Part shown: in pieces, positions 25,071-34,451 of the stretch | How positions within the stretch are numbered: the stretch's first letter is position 1 | Layout: each line of letters opens with the position of its first letter | Source: Pseudomonas sp. IAC-BECa141 | GTDB lineage: Bacteria; Pseudomonadota; Gammaproteobacteria; Pseudomonadales; Pseudomonadaceae | Assembly (NCBI RefSeq): GCF_020544405.1 | Contig: NZ_CP065410.1 | Span: forward strand, 6,043,501-6,107,500 | Direction: 5' to 3' | DNA: 64,000 nucleotides | The notes under the pieces: generated by a model | What the model saw: the letters and a program-made list of their open reading frames with translations, nothing else | Told to the model about the DNA's origin: nothing | The model's database searches: none | Translations under genes and position numbers: made by a program

Positions 25071-25946
25071 TTACGGCTGCGACTGCGGCTGGGCCGCGGC
25101 CGGATCAAGCGGCTGATAAGGTTGCAGAACGGTGTCGCGCTGCTCGCCCAAGACCCAGGCGAAGCCCGAATACATCATCACCAGACAGACGAAGGTGAAC
25201 AGCACCACCATCCACGCCGGCACGATGCGCACCAGGTTGCGACGCTGATCGTTGAGGCCTTCCCACTGCGGCGACAATTCACGCGGCACATCGCCACGCA
25301 ACTGGCGGATCTGCCGGTACAGGGCGTCGCGGATGCCTTCGAGTTCCAGCATGCCGCGTGCCTGCACGCGGTACTTGCCCTCGAAACCGAGGGACAGGCA
25401 CAGGTACATCAGCTCCAGCATCGGCAGGTGCTTGACCGGGTTTTTCGACAGCCGATCGAGCAGCTGGAAGAACTTCTCACCACCGAAGGTTTCGTTGTGG
25501 AAACTACTGAGCAGGCTCATCTGCGACCACTCGCTTTCGTTGCCCCACGGCGTGGTCACGACGGCTTCGTCGACCACGGTGCAGAGCACGTAACGGGCGG
25601 CCATCACCTGGCTGCTTTCGGCGCCGTTGTGCAGGGCACGCACTTCAAACAGCTTGAGCCCGGCGGTCAGGCGCTCGTTGAGCGCGTAGAGGTCTTCGCG
25701 GGTGTCGCTGTGTTTGAGGCGCACCACTTCCGACAGCAATTCGGAAGAGGCGGCCACCAGCGAATTGAGGCTGATATTGAAGGCTTCCGCCGGGCGCAGG
25801 CGCGCGGCGTAGATCATCCGTTCTTCCAGTTGTTCAAAGCGCGGTGGCGCAGCGAAGTCGGTCAGCGGACTCGCCGCCGGGCCATGGCCCTGACGGTCGA
25901 GCAGGACGGTTTTGTCGTCCTGGTTGTGTTCCATGTCCTTGATCAT
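25071..25946 (-). CDS. tssL: TssL (DotU) T6SS inner-membrane protein
   Basis: A 291-residue DotU/TssL. The cytoplasmic domain (about 40-240) contains conserved RYVLCTVVDEAVVTTPWG and FEGKYRV; one C-terminal membrane helix (VVLFTFVCLVMMYSGFAWVL) anchors it. There is no peptidoglycan-binding extension. Starts 5 bases after the tssK stop, with AGGA 8 bases upstream; tssM begins 13 bases after its end. Confidence 0.95.
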   Translation of the reverse strand: MIKDMEHNQDDKTVLLDRQGHGPAASPLTDFAAPPRFEQLEERMIYAARLRPAEAFNISLNSLVAASSELLSEVVRLKHSDTREDLYALNERLTAGLKLFEVRALHNGAESSQVMAARYVLCTVVDEAVVTTPWGNESEWSQMSLLSSFHNETFGGEKFFQLLDRLSKNPVKHLPMLELMYLCLSLGFEGKYRVQARGMLELEGIRDALYRQIRQLRGDVPRELSPQWEGLNDQRRNLVRIVPAWMVVLFTFVCLVMMYSGFAWVLGEQRDTVLQPYQPLDPAAAQPQSQP

Positions 25947-25951
25947 GTCGG

Positions 25952-27283
25952 TCAGTTCCTGATGGCCCAGAATTTCAGTTCAAGCTCGGCGAATTCGCCG
26001 GACACGTGGAACGCGAAGCCGCCGGAGCGCTCGAGTTGCGCCAGGTCTTCGGAACTGAGTTCGAGGATGAAATAGGTTTTGTTGGAGTGGAACGCGATCT
26101 GCCGCGGGGCCACCGGCAACGGTTTGACCTTGATCCCCGGCAGGTGCAGGTTGACCAGTTGGCGGATGCGCTCCACCGGGCCGACCTTGAGGTGCGCAGG
26201 CAAGCGGTTGCGCAGTTCTTCGGAGTCGCAGTTGGCACTGGCTGCCAGCACGAACGACGCCGAGCCCAGCAGTTTGTGGTCGTGCAGCGGCGACACGATG
26301 ATCCCGTACTGACGCGCTTGCAGGATCAGTTCGATAGCGTGCTGTTCCAGCACCATCGACAGTACCTGACGGATCGACTCCATCAGTTTGCGGAAGCTCG
26401 CACCCTGGTCGGCGTGGGAGTAACGGCTGTCCAGGCGCGGGCGTTTGCTGTCGCTGGAGAAGGTCGCCAGATCGCCAAGCATGGTCAGCAGCGTGCGGTA
26501 CAACTCTTCCGGATGAACCTGCTCCAGACCCAGGTAGTGGCGCAGCAACAGTTCGGTGCGGTTGATCAGTTGCAGCATCATGAAGTCGCCGATTTCCGCG
26601 CCACCGACCTTGCCGTTCGAACGGATGCGCTCGGCAATGGTGTCGCCCCGGTGACCGAGCATGCTGATCACTTCTTTCAGGCACGACAGCAGGTAGCTGG
26701 AAGCGTGGGCCTGAATGTAGGTCGGCACGAAATCCGGATCGAGGCTGATCACGCCGTCCGGCGTGGTGTCGAGCACGTCGCAGATTTTCAGCTTCACGTA
26801 GGCCTGGTCGCTCTGCTGCTCGCCGAGCAACAATTTGAAGTCCGGGCGACCGCAGCTGACCTGGCTGGCGGAATCATCACCGGCGTTGGAGTCGGCCACT
26901 TCGGCGTCATACGCGGTGTAGCGCGCCAGCACGTCCGACTGCTCCGGGCGACGGGCCTCGATGTGGTTACCGGTGACCAGCGGCAGCGCCAGGTAAACCG
27001 GCATGTTGCCGGTGTTCGGCGGAATGTCCAGGGCCAGCGGTTCGGTGTTGCCGCCGAGTTCGAACAGGCTGCCGTCCGGCAGGATCCCCGAGGCTTCACT
27101 GATCACCAGTTTGCCCATGTTGAGGAACTGCAAGTCGATCTCCAGATTCAGGAAACCCCAGGTGTAGCCGCCCAGCAACTGGGTGCGGGTCTTCATCTGG
27201 TGATCGTAGTAGCGGTCGTTGTGCTGGAAGTGCTGCGGACGCAGCAGCATGCCTTCCTGCCAGATGACTTTATGGGTATTCAT
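25952..27283 (-). CDS. tssK: TssK T6SS baseplate protein
   Basis: A 443-residue TssK, which links the baseplate (TssF-TssG) to the membrane complex. Recognised by the N-terminus (VIWQEGMLLRPQHFQHNDRY), the WGFLNLEID segment, and overall length. Cytoplasmic. Starts 2 bases after the tssJ stop, so translation is coupled. Confidence 0.95.
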   Translation of the reverse strand: MNTHKVIWQEGMLLRPQHFQHNDRYYDHQMKTRTQLLGGYTWGFLNLEIDLQFLNMGKLVISEASGILPDGSLFELGGNTEPLALDIPPNTGNMPVYLALPLVTGNHIEARRPEQSDVLARYTAYDAEVADSNAGDDSASQVSCGRPDFKLLLGEQQSDQAYVKLKICDVLDTTPDGVISLDPDFVPTYIQAHASSYLLSCLKEVISMLGHRGDTIAERIRSNGKVGGAEIGDFMMLQLINRTELLLRHYLGLEQVHPEELYRTLLTMLGDLATFSSDSKRPRLDSRYSHADQGASFRKLMESIRQVLSMVLEQHAIELILQARQYGIIVSPLHDHKLLGSASFVLAASANCDSEELRNRLPAHLKVGPVERIRQLVNLHLPGIKVKPLPVAPRQIAFHSNKTYFILELSSEDLAQLERSGGFAFHVSGEFAELELKFWAIRN

Positions 27284-27285
27284 GG

Positions 27286-27795
27286 TCAGTCATCCGCCTT
27301 GGCGAGCACTTCGTTGGTCTTGCGGATACCGGCCTGATCCAGAGTCAGATCGGCTTCGGTGACTTCCAGCGGCGTGATCGGGAACGTGTGGCGCCACTTG
27401 GTTTCCGGCAGGTCACGGTACGCGGCGAGGATGCCGATGAAGCGACTGCCCTCCTCCACGCTGAGTTTCAGTTCCACGGTCTCACCCGGGCGCAGTTCGA
27501 GTTCTTCGCTGGCCACCAGGTCCGGGTTGAGGGATTCCTTGGCGCGCTCGTAGAGGCTGAAGAAATCGGCGTTCTCGAACGTCACCGGGTGCTTGAGTTC
27601 GAACAGGCGCACCACGATCGGCGACGGACGACCGTTGAGGTCCGGGTTCAGCTGGTCGCTGCCGGTCAGCTTCAGGTTGATCTTGGTCACTTTCGAATAC
27701 GGCGACAGCGACGAGCAACCGGCGAGCAGCACCAACAGGGTGAGCGCGGTCAGCGTCTTGAAAAAAGCGGTCGAGCGGCGAGACATGCGCATCAT
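27286..27795 (-). CDS. tssJ: TssJ outer-membrane lipoprotein of the T6SS
   Basis: A 169-residue lipoprotein. A signal with lipobox LLAGC places Cys at about residue 27. The mature part is the transthyretin-like TssJ fold (PIVVRLFELK, FENADFFSLYERA, PGETVELKL), which binds the periplasmic part of TssM. Three ATGs are possible (27795, 27792, 27786); AAGGA at 27797-27801 is nearest in spacing to 27792 or 27786. The start overlaps the fha stop. Confidence 0.92.
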   Translation of the reverse strand: MMRMSRRSTAFFKTLTALTLLVLLAGCSSLSPYSKVTKINLKLTGSDQLNPDLNGRPSPIVVRLFELKHPVTFENADFFSLYERAKESLNPDLVASEELELRPGETVELKLSVEEGSRFIGILAAYRDLPETKWRHTFPITPLEVTEADLTLDQAGIRKTNEVLAKADD

Positions 27796-28985
27796 CCTTG
27801 GTGGTCGGTGTGGAGGGTGGAGATCAGGCGGATCTGTTCTTCGTAGGCCTGGGCGAAGTCGCGGGCCAGCAGACGCTCGCTCCAGTCGTCGTCCTGACGC
27901 AGCGCATGGTGATAACGGTTGAACGCTCTCCAGCGCCCGCCGGCGGTGGCGAGCAACGGCTTGTTGTCACGCTCGAAACGCAAGGTCAGTTGCTCTGGCG
28001 AGAAGTGCTCCAAAGTGCCGCGCACCGCCGCGCGGCTGGCGGTCAGCAGCGCTACCTGATGCGCCTGCAAGTCGCGGAAAGCGCGGGAGATCGCCTGCTC
28101 GGCCGGCAAGTGACCCGGCTTGTGCGGCTGCAACAGGATGTCCAGCGCTTCGCTCGGGTCGACGGCGAATTTCAGCGGGTTCTTGTTGGTGCCTTGCACG
28201 GTGGTCTGGGCCAGACGCAGTTCGTTCTTCAGCTCCGAACGGGTGCGCAAGCTCTGTTGCAGACCGCCGATGCTCTGGCGCAGCAGACGTGCAGCGTTCA
28301 GCGCGAGGGCTTCTCGCTCGTCGTGGCTGAGGTTCTTCACGTTCACGCCGAGGGCTGCGCCGAATTTATCCCAGAAGGTTTCGCTCTGACGCTCGACCGC
28401 TTTCGGCGCCGGCGCAGGTTCTGGCGTGGGCTCGACGATCAGTTCCGGCACCATCAGGCTTTCCATGTCGATACGCGCATAGTCGGCGCGCTGACGGGAG
28501 TCTTCTGGGTCGGTCACCGGTGCGAGCATTTCCTCGAACTCCGAGTACACGCGCTCTTGCTGCTCCAGCGATTTCAACGGGTCGAGGTCGAGGAACGCGT
28601 CGTCCGGAATGATGCTGCCAGCGGCGCGGGGCAGGCCGACTTCACCGTCGAAGGTCGCCGGGTCGCGCACCAGGCGCGCACGAATCTCGAAGTCGCCCAG
28701 CACGTAGGTGCTGCCGTGCTCGATACGCACCGGTTCGCCCTTGTGCAGGCGTGCGCCGCTGTCGCCGTCCTGAACACCGTTGCTGCTGGTGTCGGTCAGG
28801 AAAAACGTGCCCTCGCGATAGCTGACGATCGCGTGATGATTGGACAAGTGCCGCTTGCGGTCAGGGATGATCCAGTCGCAGTCCTCGCCCCGCCCGATCA
28901 CGCCGCCGGCCTGTTTGAAGGTCCGCTGGCACAGCTCGGTGGGCACGAACTGCTTGGTGTTCAGCATTTCGAAAACCAATTCCAT
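27792..28985 (-). CDS. fha: TagH/Fha, FHA-domain T6SS regulator
   Basis: A 397-residue protein. The N-terminal FHA domain (about 1-100) has the phosphothreonine-binding motifs GGVIGRGEDCDWIIPD, LSNHHAIVSY and TSSNGV. The C-terminal part (about 220-397) is the TagH/VasC-type domain (LARDFAQAYEEQIRLI near the end). In HSI clusters Fha is phosphorylated by the kinase to control assembly; stk1 and stp1 are in this operon. The ATG is at 28985. Confidence 0.93.
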   Translation of the reverse strand: MELVFEMLNTKQFVPTELCQRTFKQAGGVIGRGEDCDWIIPDRKRHLSNHHAIVSYREGTFFLTDTSSNGVQDGDSGARLHKGEPVRIEHGSTYVLGDFEIRARLVRDPATFDGEVGLPRAAGSIIPDDAFLDLDPLKSLEQQERVYSEFEEMLAPVTDPEDSRQRADYARIDMESLMVPELIVEPTPEPAPAPKAVERQSETFWDKFGAALGVNVKNLSHDEREALALNAARLLRQSIGGLQQSLRTRSELKNELRLAQTTVQGTNKNPLKFAVDPSEALDILLQPHKPGHLPAEQAISRAFRDLQAHQVALLTASRAAVRGTLEHFSPEQLTLRFERDNKPLLATAGGRWRAFNRYHHALRQDDDWSERLLARDFAQAYEEQIRLISTLHTDHQG

Positions 28986-29003
28986 GTTTGATGCTCCTTG
29001 CGG

Positions 29004-29144
29004 TCACTTGCCGCGATTGACCGCCTGCGGATCACCCAACGGGCGGTAATCGTTATCGTTGAATTTGTAATTGCCGCTGCAACCGCCGAGGCCGCATAGA
29101 ACGACGAGGGTCAGCAGGACAGCGTGCCAGTGACGAACAGACAT
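29004..29144 (-). CDS. Small T6SS-associated lipoprotein (46 aa)
   Basis: A 46-residue gene too short for most callers. It reads MSVRHWHAVLLTLVVLCGL, then the lipobox LGGC with Cys22, then a 24-residue mature tail rich in Asn/Asp (NYKFNDNDYRPLGDP). GGAG lies 11 bases before the ATG. It sits between the sigma54 activator and fha, exactly where the HSI-II cluster of P. aeruginosa carries its small unnamed orf. A lipid-anchored peptide may assist TssJ or the membrane complex; the role is unknown. Confidence 0.8.
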   Translation of the reverse strand: MSVRHWHAVLLTLVVLCGLGGCSGNYKFNDNDYRPLGDPQAVNRGK

Positions 29145-29237
29145 CAGAGGGTCTCCAGGTGTAGACAAAGCACAAAGCGCCGACCCTCGCGGGCGGCGCT
29201 GAAACAGGTTTTCGAGGTGAATCCGACGGACTTTCGC

Positions 29238-30764
29238 CTACCCATCGAAATCACCCAGATTGATGTTCAAGCGGCCGAGCCGGTACAGCAGCGTGCGGCG
29301 TGGCAAGCCCAGTTCGCGTGCGGCGAGCGTCTGGTTGCCGTCGTTCTTGCGCAGGCAATCAAGCAGCAGATTGCGTTCGACCGCTTCCAGGCGTTCGCGC
29401 AGATTCAGGCCGCAGTGGTCTTCCGGCGCCGGCGTCAATTCCAGGCGCAGCGAGAAATGCTCGGCCAGCAACTCGCCGCCCTCGCACAACAACACCGCGC
29501 GCTCGACCAGACCTTTGAGTTCACGCACGTTGCCGGGGAAGGTGTAACCGGACAAATGTTCCAGGGCCGCGTCCGACCAGCGCACCGGATCACGTTGCAG
29601 GAAGGTGCAAGCCTTGTCGGCGAAGTGTCTGGCCAGGTCGAGGATGTCGCCTTCGCGCTGACGCAGGGCCGGCAACTCGATCGGGAACTGCGCGAGGCGG
29701 TAGTAAAGGTCCTCACGGAATTTGCCTTCGCTGACCAGCACCGACAGATCGCGGTGCGTCGCGGCGATGATGCGCACGTCGATCTTGTGGGTGTCGTTGG
29801 AACCCAGCGGGCGGATCTCGCCTTCCTGCAGAACACGCAACAACTTGGCTTGCAGCGACAGCGGCATGTCGCCGATTTCATCGAGCAACAGGGTGCCGCC
29901 GTTGGCCGCGTCGAACAGCCCGGCGCGGTCGCGATCGGCACCGGTGAACGCGCCTTTGCGATAGCCGAACAGCTCGCTTTCCAGCAGGTTTTCCGGGAAT
30001 GCCGCGCAGTTCTGCACGATGAACGCCTGGGATCGGCGCGGGCCGCAATCGTGGATCGCCCGCGCGACCACTTCCTTGCCGGTGCCGGTCTCGCCACGCA
30101 ACAGCACGGTGTACGGGCTGTGCAGGACTTTGCTGATCAGCGAATAGGTCTGGCGCATCGCCGCGCTTTTGCCGATCAGGCCGTAACCGCTGGCGCTCGG
30201 CAAACTGCGCACGACCGGCGCGGCCGCATCCACTGGCTGGCGCAGGCGTTGCAGCAGATGCAGCTGACCCAGCACGAACGAGCCGAGCTGGCCGAGGGAA
30301 TCGGCGAAGCCTTGCAGGTCGACATGCCGACGGCTGGCGCACAGCAACAGACCCTCGACGGCCTTCTGCTGATTGACCAGCGGCACGCACAACAGTGATT
30401 GCCAAGGCGTGGACGACGCCGGCAGAAAACTGGTTTCGTGCAGGCTGCCGCCCAGGTCGTCGAGGCACACCACGCGGTTCTGGCACAGGGCGAACTGCAA
30501 CAGTTGCTCGCCGTTGTAGTCCGCCGGCAGGCTCGCCGCGCTGCGCGGTTGCAGCACGCCGTCGAGGCATTCGGCATTCATCCCCAGCGACGTGTGCGTG
30601 GCGTCCAACAGGTACAGCTGCGTCAGTTCGCAACCGCTCAGCCCGGCCAGACCGCGCACGAAGTCACCCAGCAGCGCAGCACCGTCCGCCGCGCGCGACA
30701 GGCTGGCGAACTGCGCCAGCAAGGCTTCGGCATAGACCAGTGGCTGCGGCACTTGAGTGAACAT
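29238..30764 (-). CDS. Sigma54-dependent activator of the T6SS cluster (Sfa type)
   Basis: A 508-residue bacterial enhancer-binding protein. N-terminal GAF-like sensor (about 15-180), AAA+ domain with Walker A GETGTGKE (224-231), the sigma54-contact loop GAFTGA (271-276) and Walker [15 protein letters not shown], then a C-terminal Fis-type HTH ([20 protein letters not shown]). The ATG at 30764 is preferred over the GTG at 30773 because GAGG lies 8 bases upstream. The gene is inside the operon it probably controls, as sfa2 in HSI-II. The signal for the GAF domain is not known. Confidence 0.92.
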   Translation of the reverse strand: MFTQVPQPLVYAEALLAQFASLSRAADGAALLGDFVRGLAGLSGCELTQLYLLDATHTSLGMNAECLDGVLQPRSAASLPADYNGEQLLQFALCQNRVVCLDDLGGSLHETSFLPASSTPWQSLLCVPLVNQQKAVEGLLLCASRRHVDLQGFADSLGQLGSFVLGQLHLLQRLRQPVDAAAPVVRSLPSASGYGLIGKSAAMRQTYSLISKVLHSPYTVLLRGETGTGKEVVARAIHDCGPRRSQAFIVQNCAAFPENLLESELFGYRKGAFTGADRDRAGLFDAANGGTLLLDEIGDMPLSLQAKLLRVLQEGEIRPLGSNDTHKIDVRIIAATHRDLSVLVSEGKFREDLYYRLAQFPIELPALRQREGDILDLARHFADKACTFLQRDPVRWSDAALEHLSGYTFPGNVRELKGLVERAVLLCEGGELLAEHFSLRLELTPAPEDHCGLNLRERLEAVERNLLLDCLRKNDGNQTLAARELGLPRRTLLYRLGRLNINLGDFDG

Positions 30765-30774
30765 CACACTCACC

Positions 30775-33432
30775 TCAGGCGAACTCGCAGGTCACACCGG
30801 CTTCGCCGTCAAGCGTCGCATGCACGCGCTTGAGGCTTTCACCGGTGGCCATGGCATCGAGCAAGCGGTCGGCCACCAGCGGCAGCACGTGCTGGTCGAG
30901 CAAATGGTCGATCAGGCGCGCACCGCTTTCGCTCTGCGTGCAGCGCTCGGACAGGTGATCGACGAGGTTCTGGCACCAGCTGAAATCCAGTTGGCGACGG
31001 TTCAGACGCTCGCCCAGACGACCGAGCTTGATCTCGATCAGCTCGCGCAATACCGGGCCGCCGACCGGGTAGTACGGCACCACTTTCATCCGCGCCAGCA
31101 GCGCCGGTTTGAAGTGTTTGCTGAGCACCGGGCGAATGGTTTCTTCCAGCACTTCGGCGGTCGGACGCGCGCCGTCTTCGCAGAGGTCGCTGATCTTGTC
31201 GCTGCCCAGGTTCGAGGTCATCAGGATCAGCGTGTTGCGGAAATCGATCTCGCGCCCTTCGCCGTCGTTGGCCACGCCCTTGTCGAAGATTTGGTAGAAC
31301 AGGTTGAGCACGTCCGGGTCGGCCTTCTCGACTTCATCGAGCAACACCACCGAGTACGGTTTCTGGCGCACGGCTTCGGTGAGCATGCCGCCCTCGCCGT
31401 AACCGACGTAGCCTGGCGGTGCACCGATCAGGCGGGAAACGGTGTGCTTCTCCTGGAACTCGGACATGTTGATGGTGGTGATGAAACGGTCGCCGCCGTA
31501 CAGCAGGTCGGCGAGCGCCAGGGCGGTTTCGGTCTTCCCGACGCCACTCGGGCCCACCAGCAGGAACACGCCGACTGGTGCATCAGGCTTGTTCAGGCCG
31601 GCAGCGGTGGCGCGCATCGAGCGATCCAGCGCGTGCACGGCTTGTTCCTGACCACGGATGCGGGTGCGCAGGTCAGTGGCGAAGCTTGCGACCTTGGCAT
31701 TGTGTTCACGGGCCAGTTGCGCCAGCGGCACGCCGGTCCAGGCGCTGATCACTTCGGCCACCAGGCGCGGGCAGACTTCGAAGCTGACCAGACGCTCTTT
31801 GACCTGCGCAGCCGTCAGCTCGCTGTGAGTCTTGTTCAGCTCGGCCTCCAGCGCTTCGACGCTCTGGCCTTGCGCGACTTCGGCAGCGCGAGTTTCGATC
31901 ACGGTGCCTTCGGCGTCCTCTTCAACACTGACGGTCGGCTCGACGGCGGCGGCTTCGCGAGCCTTGGCCAGTTGCTGACGCAGCTCCAGCAGGCGCTCGG
32001 CCAATTGCTTCTGTTCGGTCCACAGGGTTTCCAGCGCGACCATTTCGGCTTCGGCTTCGTCCAGACGCGCTTCCAGTGCCTCCAGCGCTTCGTGGTCGAT
32101 CAGCAGACCGGCTTCGGCATCGCGGCGCAGGGCCTGACGCTGACGGCCACCTTCAGCCAGTTCGCCACGCAGGCGCTCCAGGCTTTCCGGGGCAGCAGCG
32201 AGGCTGATGCGAACGCGGGCACACGCGGTGTCGAGGACGTCGACAGCCTTGTCCGGCAGTTGCCGACCGGCAAGGTAACGGGCGGACAGTTCCGCTGCCG
32301 AGACCACCGCGTCATCGCGCAAGTAGATGCCGTGGCTCTTCTCGTAAACCTGCGCCAAGCCACGCAGGATGGTGACGGCTTCGCTCACGGTCGGTTCGTG
32401 CAGTTGAACCGGTTGGAAACGACGGGCCAGCGCCGGGTCTTTCTCGAAGTATTTCTTGTACTCGGCCCAAGTGGTGGCGGCGATGGTGCGCAGCTCACCG
32501 CGAGCCAGCGCCGGTTTCAGCAGGTTGGCCGCGTCGGAACCGCCGGCATTGCCGCCCGCGCCGATCAAGGTGTGGGCTTCGTCGATGAACAGGATGATCG
32601 GTTTCGGCGAGGCTTTGACCTCGTCAATCACGCCTTTGAGACGACGCTCGAATTCACCTTTGACGCTGGCGCCAGCCTGCAACAGGCCCATGTCCAGCGA
32701 CAGCAGTTCAACGCCCTTGAGCACTTGCGGCACTTCACCGGCCGCGATGCGCGAGGCCAGTCCTTCGACGATGGCGGTTTTACCGACACCGGCTTCACCG
32801 ACCACGATCGGGTTGTTCTTGCGGCGACGGGCGAGGATGTCGACCATCTGGCGGATCGCGCCATCGCGGCACAGCACCGGGTCGAGTTTGCCGGCGCGGG
32901 CCTGTTGGGTCAGGTTGTGGGTGAAGCGCTGCAGCAGCGATTCGCCCTGAGCGGCCGGCTGACCGTTGGCGGCTGGTTGCTCCTGTTGCGACAGGGCAAA
33001 TTCTTTCAGCCGATCGATGTTCAATCTGGCGAGCAACGGCTGGTAGCGGCTGCCGGCGTAGCGCATCGGATTACGCAGCAGCGCGAGGATCAGCGCCGCG
33101 TCTTCGACCGAGGTCTGGCCCAGTTCAAGGTTGGCCACCAGCAGCGCGTCCTGCAGCCACTGCACCAGCTCCGGAGCGAACACCGGGTTGCGCGAAGCGC
33201 TGTGCTCGACCCGCGATTGCAGCGCGGCGCTCAGTTCGCCGGCATCAACGTCGGCATCCTGCAGCGCGCGGGAGAGCAGACCGTTCGGGCGCTCCAGCAG
33301 GCCGAGCAGCAAGTCTTCGACCAGAATCTTGCTGCCGCCACGGGCGACACAGCGCTCGGCCGAACGCTCCAGATCGCGACGGGTTTCGGCGTCCAGCGCC
33401 TGGATGAGTTGTTGCAGGTCTACGTTGATCAT
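30775..33432 (-). CDS. clpV: ClpV (TssH) AAA+ ATPase that recycles the T6SS sheath
   Basis: An 885-residue ClpB-like ATPase. N-domain (1-150) that binds TssC; first AAA domain with GEAGVGKT and Walker B ILFIDEAHTL; a coiled-coil middle insert rich in Glu/Ala (about 410-520); second AAA domain with GPSGVGKT and VVLLDEVEKADPDVL. Disassembles contracted TssB-TssC sheath in the cytoplasm. Twelve bases separate it from tssG. Confidence 0.96.
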   Translation of the reverse strand: MINVDLQQLIQALDAETRRDLERSAERCVARGGSKILVEDLLLGLLERPNGLLSRALQDADVDAGELSAALQSRVEHSASRNPVFAPELVQWLQDALLVANLELGQTSVEDAALILALLRNPMRYAGSRYQPLLARLNIDRLKEFALSQQEQPAANGQPAAQGESLLQRFTHNLTQQARAGKLDPVLCRDGAIRQMVDILARRRKNNPIVVGEAGVGKTAIVEGLASRIAAGEVPQVLKGVELLSLDMGLLQAGASVKGEFERRLKGVIDEVKASPKPIILFIDEAHTLIGAGGNAGGSDAANLLKPALARGELRTIAATTWAEYKKYFEKDPALARRFQPVQLHEPTVSEAVTILRGLAQVYEKSHGIYLRDDAVVSAAELSARYLAGRQLPDKAVDVLDTACARVRISLAAAPESLERLRGELAEGGRQRQALRRDAEAGLLIDHEALEALEARLDEAEAEMVALETLWTEQKQLAERLLELRQQLAKAREAAAVEPTVSVEEDAEGTVIETRAAEVAQGQSVEALEAELNKTHSELTAAQVKERLVSFEVCPRLVAEVISAWTGVPLAQLAREHNAKVASFATDLRTRIRGQEQAVHALDRSMRATAAGLNKPDAPVGVFLLVGPSGVGKTETALALADLLYGGDRFITTINMSEFQEKHTVSRLIGAPPGYVGYGEGGMLTEAVRQKPYSVVLLDEVEKADPDVLNLFYQIFDKGVANDGEGREIDFRNTLILMTSNLGSDKISDLCEDGARPTAEVLEETIRPVLSKHFKPALLARMKVVPYYPVGGPVLRELIEIKLGRLGERLNRRQLDFSWCQNLVDHLSERCTQSESGARLIDHLLDQHVLPLVADRLLDAMATGESLKRVHATLDGEAGVTCEFA

Positions 33433-33443
33433 GGCTCACGTCC

Positions 33444-34451
33444 TTAATGAATTTTGCTGCCCAGGGTCACCACGCCGTCTGCTTTCTCGCAGCCCAGCCA
33501 ACTGGTCCACCCCAGGCGACAGTCGTTCTTCTCGCCAATGCGCAGTTCGCGGATTTCTTCCGGACGCAGCACCAGGCGAATGTCGTAATCGAGCGGGTCA
33601 CGCAAGGTGAACCGAACCAGCGCGCAGAGCGGCTGGTAACCGAAACCGATGGGCAGGAATTCGTGGAATCGCTCCCAGTCGAGTTCGGTGATGTGAATGC
33701 GGAATTTGCCGCTGCGATCGCGCACCTGTTCGCCCAACACCAGGTCTTCACCCAGCACGCTGTTGGCGAAGCCGAGGCGGTTGCGCTGTTCTTCGAGAAT
33801 TTCCACGCGGCGCTCGATGCACTGCTCGATGACCAGGTCTTCGTGTTTGAAGTAGTAACGCAGCACCGCTTCGATCAGCGCCGCCGAGTGCGCCCGCAGA
33901 CTGAGCAGGCCGAGGTACGGCAGCAGGCGTTTCCAGTTCAGTTCCTTGGCCTTGCGGATCTCGTCGCCGCCGAGGCCGATCAGGGCAAACAGGTGCGAGG
34001 AGAACGGGTCGACCGCGCCGCTCTGGAAGCTCGCGCGATAGCGATACTTGCGCCAGATCGGCAGCATCAGTCGTTGCAGGCGATGGTGGAACAGGTCGAG
34101 GAAATTGCGCGTCGGGTTGCCGTCTTCGCTGTCGCCCAGGGCTTGCTCGCCATAGAACGCCGGCAGCGGCGAGCCGGAACCGACCAGGCCGATCAGGTTG
34201 AAGCGCAGGCGCGCGCGCATCTGCCCGTGCTCTTCGAAAAACTCCACGCGATCGACATCGCTGCGCGGAAACCCGAGGCTCGGGTTGGCCTGGAATTCAA
34301 GCTGGTCGTACAGGTCGTCTTCGCTCAGGTACGGGTGCGCATCGCGCAGCCGGTCGATCACCAGCAGCACGGCCTGAAACAGCGAGTACTCGCGTATTAC
34401 CTTCGTCAGCCCGCTTAAAGCAGGGGCTGCAGGCCCATACGTGGTGTCCAT
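33444..34451 (-). CDS. tssG: TssG T6SS baseplate protein
   Basis: A 335-residue TssG, partner of TssF and TssK in the baseplate wedge. Recognised by YSLFQAVLLVIDRLRD near the start, VRFRLNL-like RLRFNLIGLVGSGSPLPAFY, and DLFHHRLQRLM. The ATG overlaps the tssF end by 37 bases, a usual feature of tssF-tssG pairs. Confidence 0.94.
   Translation of the reverse strand: MDTTYGPAAPALSGLTKVIREYSLFQAVLLVIDRLRDAHPYLSEDDLYDQLEFQANPSLGFPRSDVDRVEFFEEHGQMRARLRFNLIGLVGSGSPLPAFYGEQALGDSEDGNPTRNFLDLFHHRLQRLMLPIWRKYRYRASFQSGAVDPFSSHLFALIGLGGDEIRKAKELNWKRLLPYLGLLSLRAHSAALIEAVLRYYFKHEDLVIEQCIERRVEILEEQRNRLGFANSVLGEDLVLGEQVRDRSGKFRIHITELDWERFHEFLPIGFGYQPLCALVRFTLRDPLDYDIRLVLRPEEIRELRIGEKNDCRLGWTSWLGCEKADGVVTLGSKIH

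Noticed and set aside
22220..25198. Plus-strand open frame of 992 codons opposite tssM
   Set aside because: Shadow of the tssM codon pattern; Arg/Gln/Val-rich sequence without motifs.
29145..29237. Hairpin AGCGCCG/CGGCGCT between the sigma54 activator and the small lipoprotein as a terminator
   Set aside because: There is no T-run in either direction; at most a weak attenuator, and the downstream genes need to be transcribed.
30757..33447. Plus-strand open frame of 896 codons opposite clpV
   Set aside because: Antisense to all conserved AAA+ motifs of ClpV; composition typical of a shadow frame.
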